A stretch of DNA of 64,000 bases, taken from NCBI GenBank assembly GCA_016712375.1, contig JADJRE010000012.1, forward strand, positions 92,786 through 156,785, in the 5' to 3' direction. The translations under genes were made by a program, and so were the position numbers. Position 1 is the first letter of the stretch. Every line of letters begins with the position of its first letter. This document shows positions 46,580-57,429 of the stretch, piece by piece. This DNA comes from Rhodospirillales bacterium (lineage in GTDB: Bacteria > Pseudomonadota > Alphaproteobacteria > Rhodospirillales > Defluviicoccaceae). The notes below the pieces were generated by a model. That model was not told the DNA's origin, ran no database searches, and worked only from the letters and a program-made list of their open reading frames with translations.

Positions 46580-47774
46580 TCAAGAATGCAGCTTCACCTG
46601 CTGCATCATCTCGGTGAACCGGGCGAACAGGTAGTGGCTGTCCTGTGGACCGGGCGATGCCTCAGGATGGTACTGCACCGAGAAAGCCGGGGCGTCTTTG
46701 ACACGCAGGCCCTCATTGGTGTCGTCAAACAGCGAAATGTGGGTCTCAACAACCTCTGGAGTCAGGCTGTTCCGGTCGATGGCAAATCCGTGGTTCTGGC
46801 TGGTAATCTCTACCCGTCCGGTGTTCAGATCCTTGACCGGATGGTTAGCGCCGCGGTGGCCGTGCGACAGTTTGTAAGTCTTCGCGCCTAATGCCAGGCC
46901 TAGCATCTGATGGCCCAAACAGATGCCGAACACCGGCACGCGGCGGTTCAGCAATTCCCGGATCACCGGCACGGCGTAAACTCCAGTTGCCGCCGGATCG
47001 CCCGGTCCGTTCGAGAGGAAAACCCCGTCGGGCCGGTGCCGCAACACATCTTCGATCGACGCATCACCGGGTACGACGGTGACCCGGCAGCCAGACGCAG
47101 CGAGGCAGCGCAGGATGTTGCGCTTGGCGCCGTAATCCACGGCGACGACATGCCACCGCGGCTCGGTCTGCCTGCCAAAACCGTTGCCGAACGTCCAGGA
47201 GGTCTCTTCCCAGCTGTAGGTCTGCCTGCACATCACTTCTTTCGCCAGGTCGGTGCCCTTCGAGGCTCGGCCAGCGCTCTGCCATGAAACGAAGGGCCGC
47301 TACATCGATCGCTTCGCCTGGGCTGTACATCAACGCGCCTCGAGGTGCGCCACCGTCGCGGATGCGCCGGGTAAGCCTCCGGGTATCGACGTGGCTGATG
47401 CCGACGAGGTTGTGCGCCTTCAGCCAGGCGCGAAAATGTTGCGTAGCGCGCCAATTGGAAGGCGCGGTGATCGGCGCGCGCAGCACGCAACCACGCGCCG
47501 CCGGCGTCACCGCCTCGATGTCGTGGGGATTGGTGCCAACGTTTCCAATGTGCGGGAATGTGAAAGTGATGATCTGCCCGGCGTAGGAAGGATCGGTCAA
47601 AATCTCCTGATAGCCGCTGATCGCAGTATTGAAGCAGACCTCGCCGATGGCCACGCCCTGAGCGCCGGCGCCTCGTCCCCAGAAGACGCTACCGTCTTCC
47701 AGCACCAGCGCCGCGTCCGCCCGATCGCTGGTCTCCGGAGCTTCGAAATCGGGAAGAGTCGGGGGGCACAGCAC
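46580..47774 (-). CDS. carA: Carbamoyl-phosphate synthase small subunit, one frameshift
   Basis: Glutamine amidotransferase subunit supplying ammonia to CarB for arginine and pyrimidine synthesis. The N-terminal domain has LEDGSVFWGRGAGA, GEVCFNTAISGYQEILTDP and SYAGQIITFTFPHIGN. The frame is lost near 47235-47260, and the class I amidotransferase domain follows in the next frame with VAVDYGAKRNILR, FLSNGPGDP, the nucleophile Cys in VFGICLGHQMLG, and His-Glu in FSVQYHPEASPGP. Complete in content. carB, often next to carA, does not follow. Divergent from yqeY, with 240 bp between. Confidence 0.9.
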
Positions 47775-48014
47775 CCTGATCGCCGGAATTCTCGCTCAAA
47801 GATACTTCTCTCTTGCTGGGTTAGAATGCCGGTATTTCCGAAGCGAAGCGACTGCCACCCGCTACTCTGCGTCGTGAGATAAGCGACAGAGTCTGTGTCG
47901 TCAACCCCTGCGCCGGAAAGAGGGCATTGGATCTGTTCGGGTTTTTCCCATGACGGAGAAGCTCGCGGTGCATACACTATCCGCTTTGCGAATTGACCGG
48001 AAGCATCGGCGCCC

Positions 48015-48471
48015 ATGTTGCGAAGACGTCTGGACGAAGCCTTAAAATCCGCGATGCGGGGGCGCGACCTTTGCGCTACTTCGACGATGCGACTAATTCT
48101 AGCCGCGTTGAAGGATCGCGACATCGCCGAGCGCGGCAAGGGCAATGTGGCCGGCCTCAGCGACGAGCAGATCCTGGGCTTGCTGCGCTCGATGGTCAAG
48201 CAACGCCAGGAGAGCATTCGCCTCTACGAGCAGGGAGGACGGCCGGAGCTCGCGCAGCAGGAAGCGAATGAGATTGCCGTCATCGAGCAGTTTCTGCCGG
48301 CGCAGATGGATCCGCAGGCGATGGATAATGCGGTAGCGGCGGTGATCGCCGAGAGCCGAAGCTCTGACGCTGAAGGACATGGGACGGGTAATGGCGCTGC
48401 TGAAGCAGCGGTTTCCGGGACAGATGGACTTCGCCAAGGCCGGTGCGCTGGTCAAGGCGCGGCTTTCGTGA
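48015..48471 (+). CDS. yqeY: GatB/YqeY domain protein, one frameshift
   Basis: Small protein with the tRNA-binding tail domain seen in GatB; function unclear. Signatures: TMRLILAALKDRDIAERGKG, LSDEQILGLLRSMVKQR, RPELAQQEANEIAVIEQFLP. A one-base shift near 48355 switches to ALTLKDMGRVMALLKQRFPG and a stop at 48471, giving the usual ~150 residues. It lies upstream of dnaG, the common yqeY-dnaG-rpoD order (macromolecular synthesis operon). Confidence 0.87.
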
Positions 48472-48513
48472 GCGGCGCCGGAAGGGCACCATGAGCGGAC
48501 GCGAGAAGGCGAG

Positions 48514-50376
48514 GTGAACCTGCCGAAAGGTTTCCTCGACGAACTGAGGGCGCGCGTCGGCATCGCCGAGGTGATCGGCAAGCGCGTCAGATTGATCCGC
48601 CGGGGCCGCCAGTATCTTGGCTTGTGCCCGTTTCATGGCGAGAAGACCCCGTCGTTCCACGTATGGGAGGACCATTACCACTGTTTTGGTTGCGGCGCGC
48701 ATGGCTCGGTCATCGACTTCGTCATGCAGTCGGACAAGGTAGGATTCCGCGAGGCCGTGGAGCGCGTTGCCTTGCTCGCGGGCCTGACGCTTCCCCAGAC
48801 GAGCGCCGAGGAGCTGGCAAGCGAGCGGCACCGCGGCACACTGGTCGACGTGTTGGAGACGGCGGCGCGCTACTACACCCGCATGCTGCGGATGCCGGAA
48901 GGCAAGACGGCGCTAAGTTACCTGCAAAAGCGCGGTCTTTCCGACTCTGCTATCGAACACTGGCGTCTTGGCTACGCGCCTGAAAGCGGTCAGGCGGTGA
49001 AGGCGGCGCTGGGTCGGGAAGGGGTCGACGAGGCAGCCTTGCTGGAATGCGGACTGCTGGTGCAGCCAGAAAATGGCGGCCGTACTCCTTACGACCGGTT
49101 TCGCGGCCGGGTGATTTTTCCGATCGCGGACCGCCGCGGCCGGGTGCTGGGCTTCGGTGGCCGCCTGCTGGGTCCGGGCGAACCGAAGTATCTCAACTCC
49201 CCGGAAAACGCCGTCTTCCACAAGGGCCGGCTGCTATACGGCATCAACCACGCGGCGGCGGCGGCCCGCTCCGCGGGGACGATCATCGTCGTCGAAGGCT
49301 ACATGGACGTGATCGGCCTGGCCGAGGCGGGTTGGCAACACGTGGTGGCGCCGCTTGGCACGGCGTTGACTGAAGAGCAGTTGCGCGCACTGTGGGCAAT
49401 CGCTCCAGAGCCAATCTTGCTTTTCGATCCCGACGCCGCGGGCGAGCGCGCAGCGCTGCGGGCCGCCGAACGTGCCTTGCCGCTGCTGAAGCCGGGCTTA
49501 GGACTGCGCGTCGCGCTGCTGCGGCTGGATATCAAAGACGATCCCGATCGCATCGCTGCGCGGTGGCCGGCGCAGGTGCTGCATCGCACGCTACAGGAGG
49601 CGGCGCCGCTTTCCGACTTCCTGTTCCGGGTCGAGAATAAGGGGCGGCTGCACATCCCGCCGGAAGAACGGGCAGCGATCGAGGAGCGGCTGCGACAACG
49701 GGCCGAGGCGATCACCGACCGCAGCGTGCGCACGCACTTTCAGCGGGCGTTCCGTGAGCGCACTTGGCAATCACTGCGCACCCGCGCCAGCAACCCCAGG
49801 TCGGGCGGTTCGCGTGCAGGCAAGGCAGCCTCTGGCTCAGGCGCTTGGGCGCGATGGCCCGGATCAAGCACCCCTCCGGTGGAGCCCTCGATCGCCACGC
49901 AAATGACCGCCCCCTCCCTGATTGGGCCGCCTAGTAGCCGAACCCGGGCGGAATTGATCCTGTGCGCGCTAGCCATTCGCCGGCCCGAAGCGCTTGGCCA
50001 ATACGAAGAGGAACTGGGCCGCCTCGCCTTCGCAGACGCCGACCTCGACCGGCTGCGTCAGGAGCTTCTGATGTTGCACGCGACACATCCGGATATTGGG
50101 AGCGAGGCATTGCGAGCCGAACTGCAGCGGCGTGGCTTCGATGGACTGCTCGCCCGTGTTCTCGGCGATCCGCCCGGTCCGTCCTCCGCTGCTGATGAAA
50201 CCAGCAGTGGTGAAGCCGTACACGCTGGCTGGAGGGCGCACCTTGCGGTCCTGCGTCGCAACGCGCTGAAACAGGAACTTGCTAGCGCCGCCGCCGTCGA
50301 GCTGTCAGCCGAGTCCTGGGAGCGGCGACGCGAGCTTATCCGCGCGGCGATGCCGGCCGATGATGACGACGGCTGA
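48514..50376 (+). CDS. dnaG: DNA primase
   Basis: Makes RNA primers at the replication fork. The N-terminal zinc site CPFHGEKTPSFHV...YHCFGCGAHG, the catalytic core (FRGRVIFPIADRRGRVLGFG), TOPRIM residues in VVEGYMDVIGLAEAG and LLFDPDAAGERAA, and a C-terminal helicase-binding region are all in one frame. 620 residues, GTG start. A low-complexity linker (about 430-460) separates core and tail, as is common. Intact, unlike its neighbours. Confidence 0.94.
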   Translation: MNLPKGFLDELRARVGIAEVIGKRVRLIRRGRQYLGLCPFHGEKTPSFHVWEDHYHCFGCGAHGSVIDFVMQSDKVGFREAVERVALLAGLTLPQTSAEELASERHRGTLVDVLETAARYYTRMLRMPEGKTALSYLQKRGLSDSAIEHWRLGYAPESGQAVKAALGREGVDEAALLECGLLVQPENGGRTPYDRFRGRVIFPIADRRGRVLGFGGRLLGPGEPKYLNSPENAVFHKGRLLYGINHAAAAARSAGTIIVVEGYMDVIGLAEAGWQHVVAPLGTALTEEQLRALWAIAPEPILLFDPDAAGERAALRAAERALPLLKPGLGLRVALLRLDIKDDPDRIAARWPAQVLHRTLQEAAPLSDFLFRVENKGRLHIPPEERAAIEERLRQRAEAITDRSVRTHFQRAFRERTWQSLRTRASNPRSGGSRAGKAASGSGAWARWPGSSTPPVEPSIATQMTAPSLIGPPSSRTRAELILCALAIRRPEALGQYEEELGRLAFADADLDRLRQELLMLHATHPDIGSEALRAELQRRGFDGLLARVLGDPPGPSSAADETSSGEAVHAGWRAHLAVLRRNALKQELASAAAVELSAESWERRRELIRAAMPADDDDG

Positions 50377-50832
50377 ACCTTCGATGCGCGCTCCCGGTGT
50401 AGCGCGGATGCCGTAATCTGTCTTGAAAGCGCGCGGGTGGTACGTGAGTCGCCGCGTTCCTCTTGACGGGGAGGATTTGCGTCGCTAACTGACCGACTGC
50501 GGTGTCGCATCGGACTGGTCCAGCCGAGCGCCCGCCCATGGACGGAAACTTATCTCGGGTTGCGGGCAGCGTGCGACAGGACATGAGATGTGAACGCTTT
50601 TCTCAGCGCATCAACGGCAGCATGAGCGGCGTTCGAGATCAGGCTCTGCCGACGACGCGACCTCGCCGGTGCAATCGGGTTCGTGATGGCTACAGCCGTC
50701 CTTCGCGAAGAGACGGCTGCAGACGTTATTGTATTCTGGACGCCGGACGGAAGACGTTGGCAGTCGGCGCCGGAGCGCTTATCGGGCAGGTGGCGGCGCT
50801 TGCCAGGAGCGGCAACGAGTAGCGAGGTCTGT
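50377..50832. other. Spacer between dnaG and rpoD; no gene recognised
   Basis: About 455 bp. Frames here lack family signatures. It may hold an rpoD-specific promoter, which is often present between dnaG and rpoD, but no convincing -35/-10 pair is visible. Confidence 0.45.
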
Positions 50833-52937
50833 ATGTCGACGAAGGCGGCTGGAGCGGCGGAAATCGCTGACACGAAAAACGAACAACCGGACGCGCCGCT
50901 CCTCGACTCGCTGGGAGCCGGCATAAAGCGAATGATCGCCCGCGGCAAGGAACGCGGCTATGTCACTTACGACGAATTGAACGGCGCGCTGCCACCCGAG
51001 CAGGTGTCTTCTGAGCAGATCGAAGACACCATGGCGATGCTGAACGAGATCGGCATCAATGTAATCGAAGGCGAAGAGACAGACGAAGGAGCGCCACCGC
51101 CCGAGGCGGTCGAGTCAGAGACGCCTGCCGGCAACGTCGACGAAAACGAGATCGGCCGCACCGACGATCCCGTGCGCATGTACCTGCGCGAGATGGGAAA
51201 CGTCGAATTGCTGTCGCGCGAGGGCGAAATCGCCATCGCCAAGCGCATCGAAGCCGGCCGCGAAATGATGATCGGCGGCATCTGCGAAAGCCCTTTGACC
51301 ATGCGCGCCCTCGTTCGGTGGTATGGCGCGCTGCTCGAGGGTCGGATGCTGCTGCGCGATATCATCGATCTGGACGCCACATATGATGGCGTGGCGCCGC
51401 CCGTGGCGGCGCCGGAATGGGACGCACCCGCAATGGCGGCGAACGGAGAACCGCCTAATGGCTTGATGGCCAACAGGCCGCCGCAACGGGGGTGCGGGCG
51501 GGTGCTTCGCGGGAGGGGCCCTGGATCGAGGCCGGAAAGCTGCCAATTCCGGTACGTACCGACTCCAGCGCCGCCGATGCGGCGGCGCTCGCCGCCATTG
51601 CTGCCGAGGCTGGCGACGAGCCGGGTGCTGCGGACGAAGAGCCGGACGATCCGGATGGCGAGGAGCAAAACGTTTCTCTGGCGGCAATGGAATGCGCCCT
51701 GCTGCCGCAGCTCGTGGTCACCTTCGATGAAATCGCGCTGGCCTACAAACGCCTGCACAAGGTACAGGTTCAGCGGCTGGATGCCGTACGCCGTGGCGAA
51801 GACCCGAAACCGACGCTGGAAAAGCGCTTCAGCAAGCTGCGGCGCGAATTGGCGGTGCTGCTGAAGGACATGCACCTCCATAACATGCGGATTGAAGAAC
51901 TGGTGGGGCAGCTTTACGAGCTGAATCGCCGCTTGATCGGCTTGGAAGGCCGCTTACTGCGGCTCGCTTTGGACAGCCGGGTAAAGCGCGAAGAGTTCTT
52001 GGAGCACCATCGCAACAATGAACTTGCGCCGGGCTGGCTGGAGCGGATGGGGCAACTGTCCTCCAAGGGCTGGGCGACCTTCGTTGCTCGGCATGGCACC
52101 GAGGTCGTCGAACTGCGCCGCCAGATTGGGCTGGTCGCCGACGACACCGCATTGCCGATTGTCGAGTTCCGCCGCATCGTCTCCACCGTGCAGAAAGGCG
52201 AGCGCGAGGCGAGCAAGGCGAAGAAGGAGATGATCGAGGCCAACCTTCGGCTGGTCATCTCGATCGCCAAGAAATACACCAACCGCGGCCTGCAATTCCT
52301 CGACCTCATTCAGGAAGGCAACATCGGCCTGATGAAGGCGGTCGATAAGTTTGAGTACCGGCGCGGCTACAAGTTCTCGACCTACGCCACCTGGTGGATC
52401 CGCCAGGCCATCACCCGGTCGATCGCCGACCAGGCCCGCACCATCCGGATTCCGGTGCACATGATCGAGACCATCAACAAGCTGGTGCGCACCAGCCGGC
52501 AGATGCTGCACGAGATCGGCCGAGAGCCGACGCCGGAAGAACTGGCGGAAAAGCTGTCGATGCCGCTGGAGAAAGTGCGCAAGGTCCTGAAGATCGCGAA
52601 GGAACCGATCAGCCTGGAAACGCCGATCGGCGACGAGGAAGACAGCCACCTCGGCGACTTCATCGAGGACAAGAACGCGGTGCAGCCGCTCGACGCAGCC
52701 ATTCAAGCGAACCTTCGAGAGACTACGACACGCGTGCTGGCCAGCCTGACCGCACGGGAAGAGCGGGTGCTGCGCATGCGCTTCGGCATCGGCATGAACA
52801 CCGACCACACGCTGGAAGAAGTCGGCCAGCAGTTCTCGGTGACCCGCGAACGCATTCGCCAGATCGAGGCAAAGGCGCTGCGCAAGCTGAAACACCCCAG
52901 TCGCTCGCGCAAGCTGAGAAGTTTCCTCGACTACTGA
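50833..52937 (+). CDS. rpoD: Primary sigma factor RpoD, one frameshift
   Basis: Housekeeping sigma-70. Region 1.1 (KRMIARGKERGYVTYDELN), region 1.2 (DDPVRMYLREMGNVELLSRE), a long acidic non-conserved region, regions 2.1-2.4 (EANLRLVISIAKKYTNRG, LIQEGNIGLMKAVDKFEY, YATWWIRQAITRSIADQ), region 3 and region 4 (EERVLRMRFGIGM, FSVTRERIRQIEAKAL). The frame changes near 51480-51500 in the non-conserved insert, at a GGGGG run, so no functional motif is touched. Start at the ATG at 50833 (MSTKAAGAAE). Essential, so the shift is presumably an error. Confidence 0.93.
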
Positions 52938-52988
52938 GCGAGCCTGACGGGCCCCCTCCCCCCGAATTCTGTTCATGGCGTCGCCGCC

Positions 52989-54378
52989 TTGACAGAACCT
53001 ACTAGCAAGGGTCCACAGGAACGTGCTGGCTTCGAACGGCTGTTGCGCAGCGTCGTCGGCGGGATAATCCTGCGGCCATGGTTTGACGACGCGGCACTGC
53101 GGCTGCTGACGCAGTGGTACTTCCCGCTTTCCCGCGGCTGGGCTGCCGCGCTGGCGGCCGACGGTTCGCCCGACCGCTTCCTCGAGCTGATCCCTTGCGG
53201 CCGATTGGCCCGCCGTTTGTTGCCGGGCATTCTGAAGCGGGCACAGGCGCGCCAGGCGGCGCTCGACGCTGCCGACGTCGCCTGGCAAGGGGCGTTTTTC
53301 GGCAAGGGTCCGGCGCGCGCTGAGGTTGAAGCGGCGCGCTTGCGCGCCGCTGCTGCCTTGACCAATTTCCGCAGCGCATTCGTTGCTCTTCACCTGCAAT
53401 CGCCGATGCCGGCGGTGGCCTGGGAGATAGAGCCCCCGGCTTCCGTCGCCCACCGACACGGCCGTCGGCTGGCGCAGCCGGCGCTTGCCTTCGCCGATGC
53501 CTTCAAGCCTGCCGACATCGAAGCCTCGCGCGGCTTCCTGTCACGCCATGGCATCGAAGGATGGGTACGCTTTCCGTCGCCGACCGCCGCGGTGACCACG
53601 CCGGCCTGCGCTCGTGTTTTGGCACCGGTGGTCACTAGCCGGATCGGCTCACCGCCGCTGCCAACGCTGATCTTTACCCACGGCATCGCCATGGAAACCG
53701 AGTTTACCGGCCATAGTCGAAATCCGCTGAGCAGCGTAGTGGCAGAAGGCATTCGTGTGATCCGTCCGGAGGGACCATGGCACGGGCGGCGGCGCTTGCC
53801 CGGCACCTACGGCGGCGAGCCGGTACTGGCGCGCGGGCCGGGCGGTCTGCTCGATTATTTCCACGCGCACGTCGTCGAACTCGGCCGGCTGATCGCCTGG
53901 GCGCGCGACGCGTAGCGGGCCGGTCTGCCTTGGCGGTGTCAGCCTGGGCGCGCTGACCGCACAACTCGCCGCCGTCGCAGCCCGCGACTGGCCGGACGAG
54001 ATGCGTCCGGATGCGCTGTTCCTCGTCGCACCGTCGCACTCGTTAATCGCGGTCACCTTTGAAGGCAGCCTCACCCGGGCGCTGGGCGTGCCGGCGGCGA
54101 TTCGCGCTGGCGGATGGACGATCGCCGGGACCGACCGGTGGCGGCCGCTGCTCGATCCACTTGCCGAGCCGGTGGTCGATCCCTCCCGCATCGTCGTCGT
54201 CGTCGGCCGGAGCGATGACGTGACGCTGACCGCCGGCGGCGAGGCTCTCGTCGAAGCGTGGCGAGTGCCGGGAGAAAACGTCTTTCGAGCGCCGGCCGGA
54301 CACTTCTCGACTTCGTTGGGCCTGGCCCGCGATAGCGCGCCGTTCCGCCGCCTGCTACAGATCCTGCGCGGCCGATGA
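52989..54378 (+). CDS. Alpha/beta hydrolase of unknown substrate, one frameshift
   Basis: Exported or cytoplasmic serine hydrolase fold, about 460 residues when joined. The oxyanion strand is LIFTHGIAMETE. The nucleophile elbow GGVSLGALTAQ comes just after a frameshift near 53912 (DA-stop versus SGPVCLGGVSLG). The acid probably lies in VVVVGRSDDVTLT and the histidine in APAGHFSTSLGL. The long N-terminal helical part (RPWFDDAALRLLTQWYFPLSR) has no family I can name. Sits 51 bp after rpoD and ends before the tRNA. Confidence 0.65.
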
Positions 54379-54429
54379 CGAGTGGCGCTCGCGTCAGTCC
54401 GCGCTATCATGCTGCTCCGCTCTCGCCGC

Positions 54430-54506
54430 GGGCCCGTAGCTCAACTGGTCAGAGCCGGCCGCTCATAACGGTCTGGTTGCAGGTTCGAGTCCTGCCGGGC
54501 CCACCA
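54430..54506 (+). tRNA. tRNA-Ile2 (anticodon CAU, lysidine-modified)
   Basis: A complete 77-nt cloverleaf: 7-bp acceptor (GGGCCCG/CGGGCCC), D stem GCUC/GAGC, anticodon stem GGCCG/CGGUC with loop CUCAUAA, T stem GCAGG/CCUGC with UUCGAGU, discriminator A, and encoded CCA. The CAU anticodon could be Met or Ile2. C4-G69 and C5-G68 in the acceptor stem match the E. coli Ile2 pattern used by TilS, so Ile2, reading AUA, is preferred. Confidence 0.88.
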
Positions 54507-54639
54507 TTCTGCCGGCGCGAAAGCCACGTCTGCGCGCGGTTTGCCAAGGAGAGCGTGCCGCTTCATCCGCGGGCGGCATCGAGGGTGCTTCTCGGTCGGC
54601 ACGGCGTTACCTCCCCGACTCGCTCCCCATATAAAGCTG

Positions 54640-55382
54640 ATGGTAGGAAAAATCCGCATTGGAATTGGCGGTTGGACCTATGAGCCTTGGCGAGGGGTCT
54701 TCTACCCCCCGGACCTGCCGCGTAAACGCGAGCTCGAATTTGCCAGCCGCCACCTGACCTCGATCGAGATCAACGGCACCTATTACTCCACATTCAAGCC
54801 GGCGAACTGGATCAAGTGGCGCGAGGAGACACCAGAGGGCTTCGTTTTCTCGGTCAAGGCGTCGCGGTACTGCACCCACCGCAAGGAGCTGTCGAGCGCT
54901 GGCGACGCGATTGCGCGGTTCTTCGGCCAGGGCATCGGCGAGCTGCGAGACCGGCTGGGACCCATCAACTGGCAATTTGCGGAAACGAAGGCATTCGACC
55001 CGGTGGACTTCGAAGGCTTTCTGAGGCTCCTGCCGGGTAAGGTAGACGGCCTGCCACTGCGCCACGCGATCGAGGTGCGCAATCACAGCTTCAAGAGCGC
55101 CGCGTTCTACGCCATGGCGGAGCGATACGGGGTAGCCGTCGTTCACGCTGACGACGATGATTTTCCAGAGATTGATGAAGCGACCGCCGACTTCACGTAT
55201 GCGCGCCTAATGCGTTCCAGGGAGGAAGTGGAAACCGGCTACACCGACGGCGAACTTGACCGCTGGGGAAGGCGCGCCCGCGCCTGGGCTAAACGCGGCG
55301 ACGCCTTCATCTACTTCATCTCCGGCGCCAAGCTGCGCGCGCCGGCAGCGGCACAGGCTCTCATCACCGCGTGCTGGACTGA
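54640..55382 (+). CDS. DUF72 family protein
   Basis: TIM-barrel family (YecE/DUF72) of unknown biochemical role. Signatures: IRIGIGGWTYEPWRGVFYP, IEINGTYYSTFKPANWIKW, FSVKASRYCTHRK, LGPINWQFAETKAF, HAIEVRNHSF, and the end-block DAFIYFISGAKLRAPAAAQAL. The frame runs on to 55887 with no similarity; one extra base near 55370 (ACC GCG to ACC CGC) would end it as ITRVLD at 55382, the normal family length of about 247 residues. I report that end. Convergent with the aminotransferase. Confidence 0.82.
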
Positions 55383-55408
55383 TACCGCCCTTCGCCGTCT
55401 CAAGCCCG

Positions 55409-56596
55409 TCAATATGGAGCAACGGGGCTTCCTAGCGCCGATGGTTCAACCCGCCCGGTCGATACCAGGCGCTCGATATCGGCGGCGTCGTTGTAGAGGT
55501 GCGGCGCGCAGCGCAGTGCGCCGGCGCGATAGGCGACGTGCACCCGCCGCGCCGCCAGTGCCTGCTGGATTTCCGCCGGCACTGATTTTGGTCGTGCGGT
55601 TCAACAAACACCAGCGTCGAACGGGCCGATCCGGTCTCCGGGCTGGTCAGGCGGTAACGGCGACAGTCAAGGCCGTCGATCAGGCGCTACCAGCGCGGCA
55701 TCATGCGCGGCCCTGGCATCAACCCCAGAGTCGAGCAGCATCTCAATCGACGCCGCAAATGCGCGTGAAATTGAAGAAGTTGGCGGTGGCAAACAGATCC
55801 CATCGGGCGGCCCCGGCGTCGCTGCGCAAGCTCAGGTCGAGCTGCTCGCGGCCCAGATCGTCGGCGGTGAGCATGGTGAGCCAGTAGGTCTGATGGCAGG
55901 TCAGTCGCGCCCGCAACTCCGGTCGCAGCCAGCAAAAGCCGGTGGCATAGGGCCCGAGCAGCCATTTCCAGCCGGCACAGACCAGCGCATCGACCGGCGC
56001 GACTGCTACGTCGAGAGGCCTGGCACCGAGTGCCTGCGAGACGTTGACGACGAAGATGACACCGCGGTCCCGGCACAAGCGTCCGATGGCGTCGGCGTCG
56101 ATCGTCCAGCCGGAGAGCGAGTGCACCCAGGTCACGCAGAGCAGCCGCGTGCGGGGGCCAAATGCCGCCTCGATCTCCTCCGGCTGCAACACCCGGCCGC
56201 GCGGCTGGAGCTGACGGGTGACGACGCCGCGCCCCGAGAGCCCCAGCCAAGGCAAAATGTCGGAGGGAAAGTCCCCCCGCATGGTCAGCACCTCGTCGCC
56301 GTCTGCGAAGGGAAAACCGTTAGCAATCAGGTGCAGCCCATAGGACGCGCTGTTGGCCAGGATCACATCTTCGGCTGGCGCGCCGATCAGCCGGCCCAGT
56401 GCATCCTTCAGCCGACGCGGCACGCCGGCGAACCGCTCGCTCGTCAGCTCCCAAGGCTGTACCTTCCAGCGCACCGCCGCCTCGGCTCGGCGCGGGCGCA
56501 GGCCGGCAGCGGCGCCTGGTGGGCGCAATTCAGCCAGACCCGATCGTCGAGCGCCACGAATTCCTGGGCACGGACAGAAGCAAGATTGCACGTCAC
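55409..56596 (-). CDS. Class V aminotransferase (PLP-dependent), several frameshifts
   Basis: Fold-type I PLP enzyme of the isopenicillin-N epimerase/cysteine desulfurase-like class. Pieces: VALDDRVWLNCAHQAPLP (N-terminus, GTG at 56596), ILANSASYGLHLIANG, RLLCVTWVHSLSGW, the PLP lysine in ALVCAGWKWLLGPYATGF, then in other frames RAFAASIEMLLDSG, LIDGLDCRRYRLTSPETGS, and the C-terminus VHVAYRAGALRCAPHLYND to the stop at 55409. Breaks lie near 56490, 55770, 55690 and 55610. The start overlaps the hydrolase stop (GTGA), so the two were one coupled unit. Substrate unknown. Confidence 0.75.
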
Positions 56597-57429
56597 GTCG
56601 GCAGCCCCGCCGGCGCGGCGCAGGGTAGCGCATGGACGAACAGGCGGATCGCCGCGATCACCGTATCCGGCGCATCGACGTGCGGTGCGTGCCCAGCGCC
56701 GGGGATCAGCATCGGCCGCGCCGGGCCGGAAACACCGCGGACGATCGCGTCGACCTGGAAGGGCGTGCCGTACTGGTCGTCGGCTCCCTGCATCGCCAGC
56801 ACCGGTACCCGCACCGACGGCAGTGCGCTCTCGATGTTCCAGGTGCGGAAGCCCGGAGCTAGCCACGTGTCGCACCAGCCGCGGAAGGCGCCCTCGACAT
56901 TGTCGCCATGCCAGCGTGCGAGGCGCGAGCGAAGGTCTCCCTCCTCCCAGGCGCGCTGGGTTTCGCGGATGCCTGCGACTGTCACGTCTTCGACGAAGAC
57001 GTGCGCCGCCATGGTCGCGACAGCTTGGACGCCGGGCGCGGTGCCGCTGCCGGCGGCGAGCAGCGCGATCGTGCCGCCGTCGGAATGCCCAATCAGGACG
57101 CAGCGTCCGATGCCGGCTTCCCCCAACACCCGGCCCACCAATGGCGTCTCCCGCTCTAGATAATCTAATGGTCGCGGCAGTGGCATCGGGCTGGAGCCAC
57201 CGAAGCCCTGCCGGCTCCATAGAAAGATTGGACAGCCTGTGGCCGCGGCCAGGCGCTCCGGAAAATCCTTCCACATGCCGACGCAGCCCAGGCCCTCGTG
57301 CAGCAGGACCAGCATCGGCGCAGTGCACGCCCCCGCGACGCGGCGGAACTCGAGCTGAACTCCGTCGAAATCAAGGAAGCCACCGTCGGCCGGCTCATCG
57401 GCGATGCCCTCAACCGTCCCGCCCGCCAT
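56593..57429 (-). CDS. Alpha/beta hydrolase
   Basis: A 278-residue hydrolase with the complete triad: Ser116 in LIGHSDGGT, Asp217/218 in GADDQYG, and His247 in GAGHAPHVDAP, and oxyanion HEGLG. Family resembles small alpha/beta-hydrolase fold 1 esterases; substrate unknown. Start at the ATG at 57429 (MAGGTVEG); an upstream ATG at 57468 is possible. Its stop overlaps the class V aminotransferase start, so the two share a transcript. Confidence 0.82.
   Translation of the reverse strand: MAGGTVEGIADEPADGGFLDFDGVQLEFRRVAGACTAPMLVLLHEGLGCVGMWKDFPERLAAATGCPIFLWSRQGFGGSSPMPLPRPLDYLERETPLVGRVLGEAGIGRCVLIGHSDGGTIALLAAGSGTAPGVQAVATMAAHVFVEDVTVAGIRETQRAWEEGDLRSRLARWHGDNVEGAFRGWCDTWLAPGFRTWNIESALPSVRVPVLAMQGADDQYGTPFQVDAIVRGVSGPARPMLIPGAGHAPHVDAPDTVIAAIRLFVHALPCAAPAGLPT

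Noticed and set aside
55383..55887. C-terminal extension of the DUF72 protein
   Set aside because: Composition and lack of similarity show it is the antisense of the class V aminotransferase C-terminus, exposed by a missing base.
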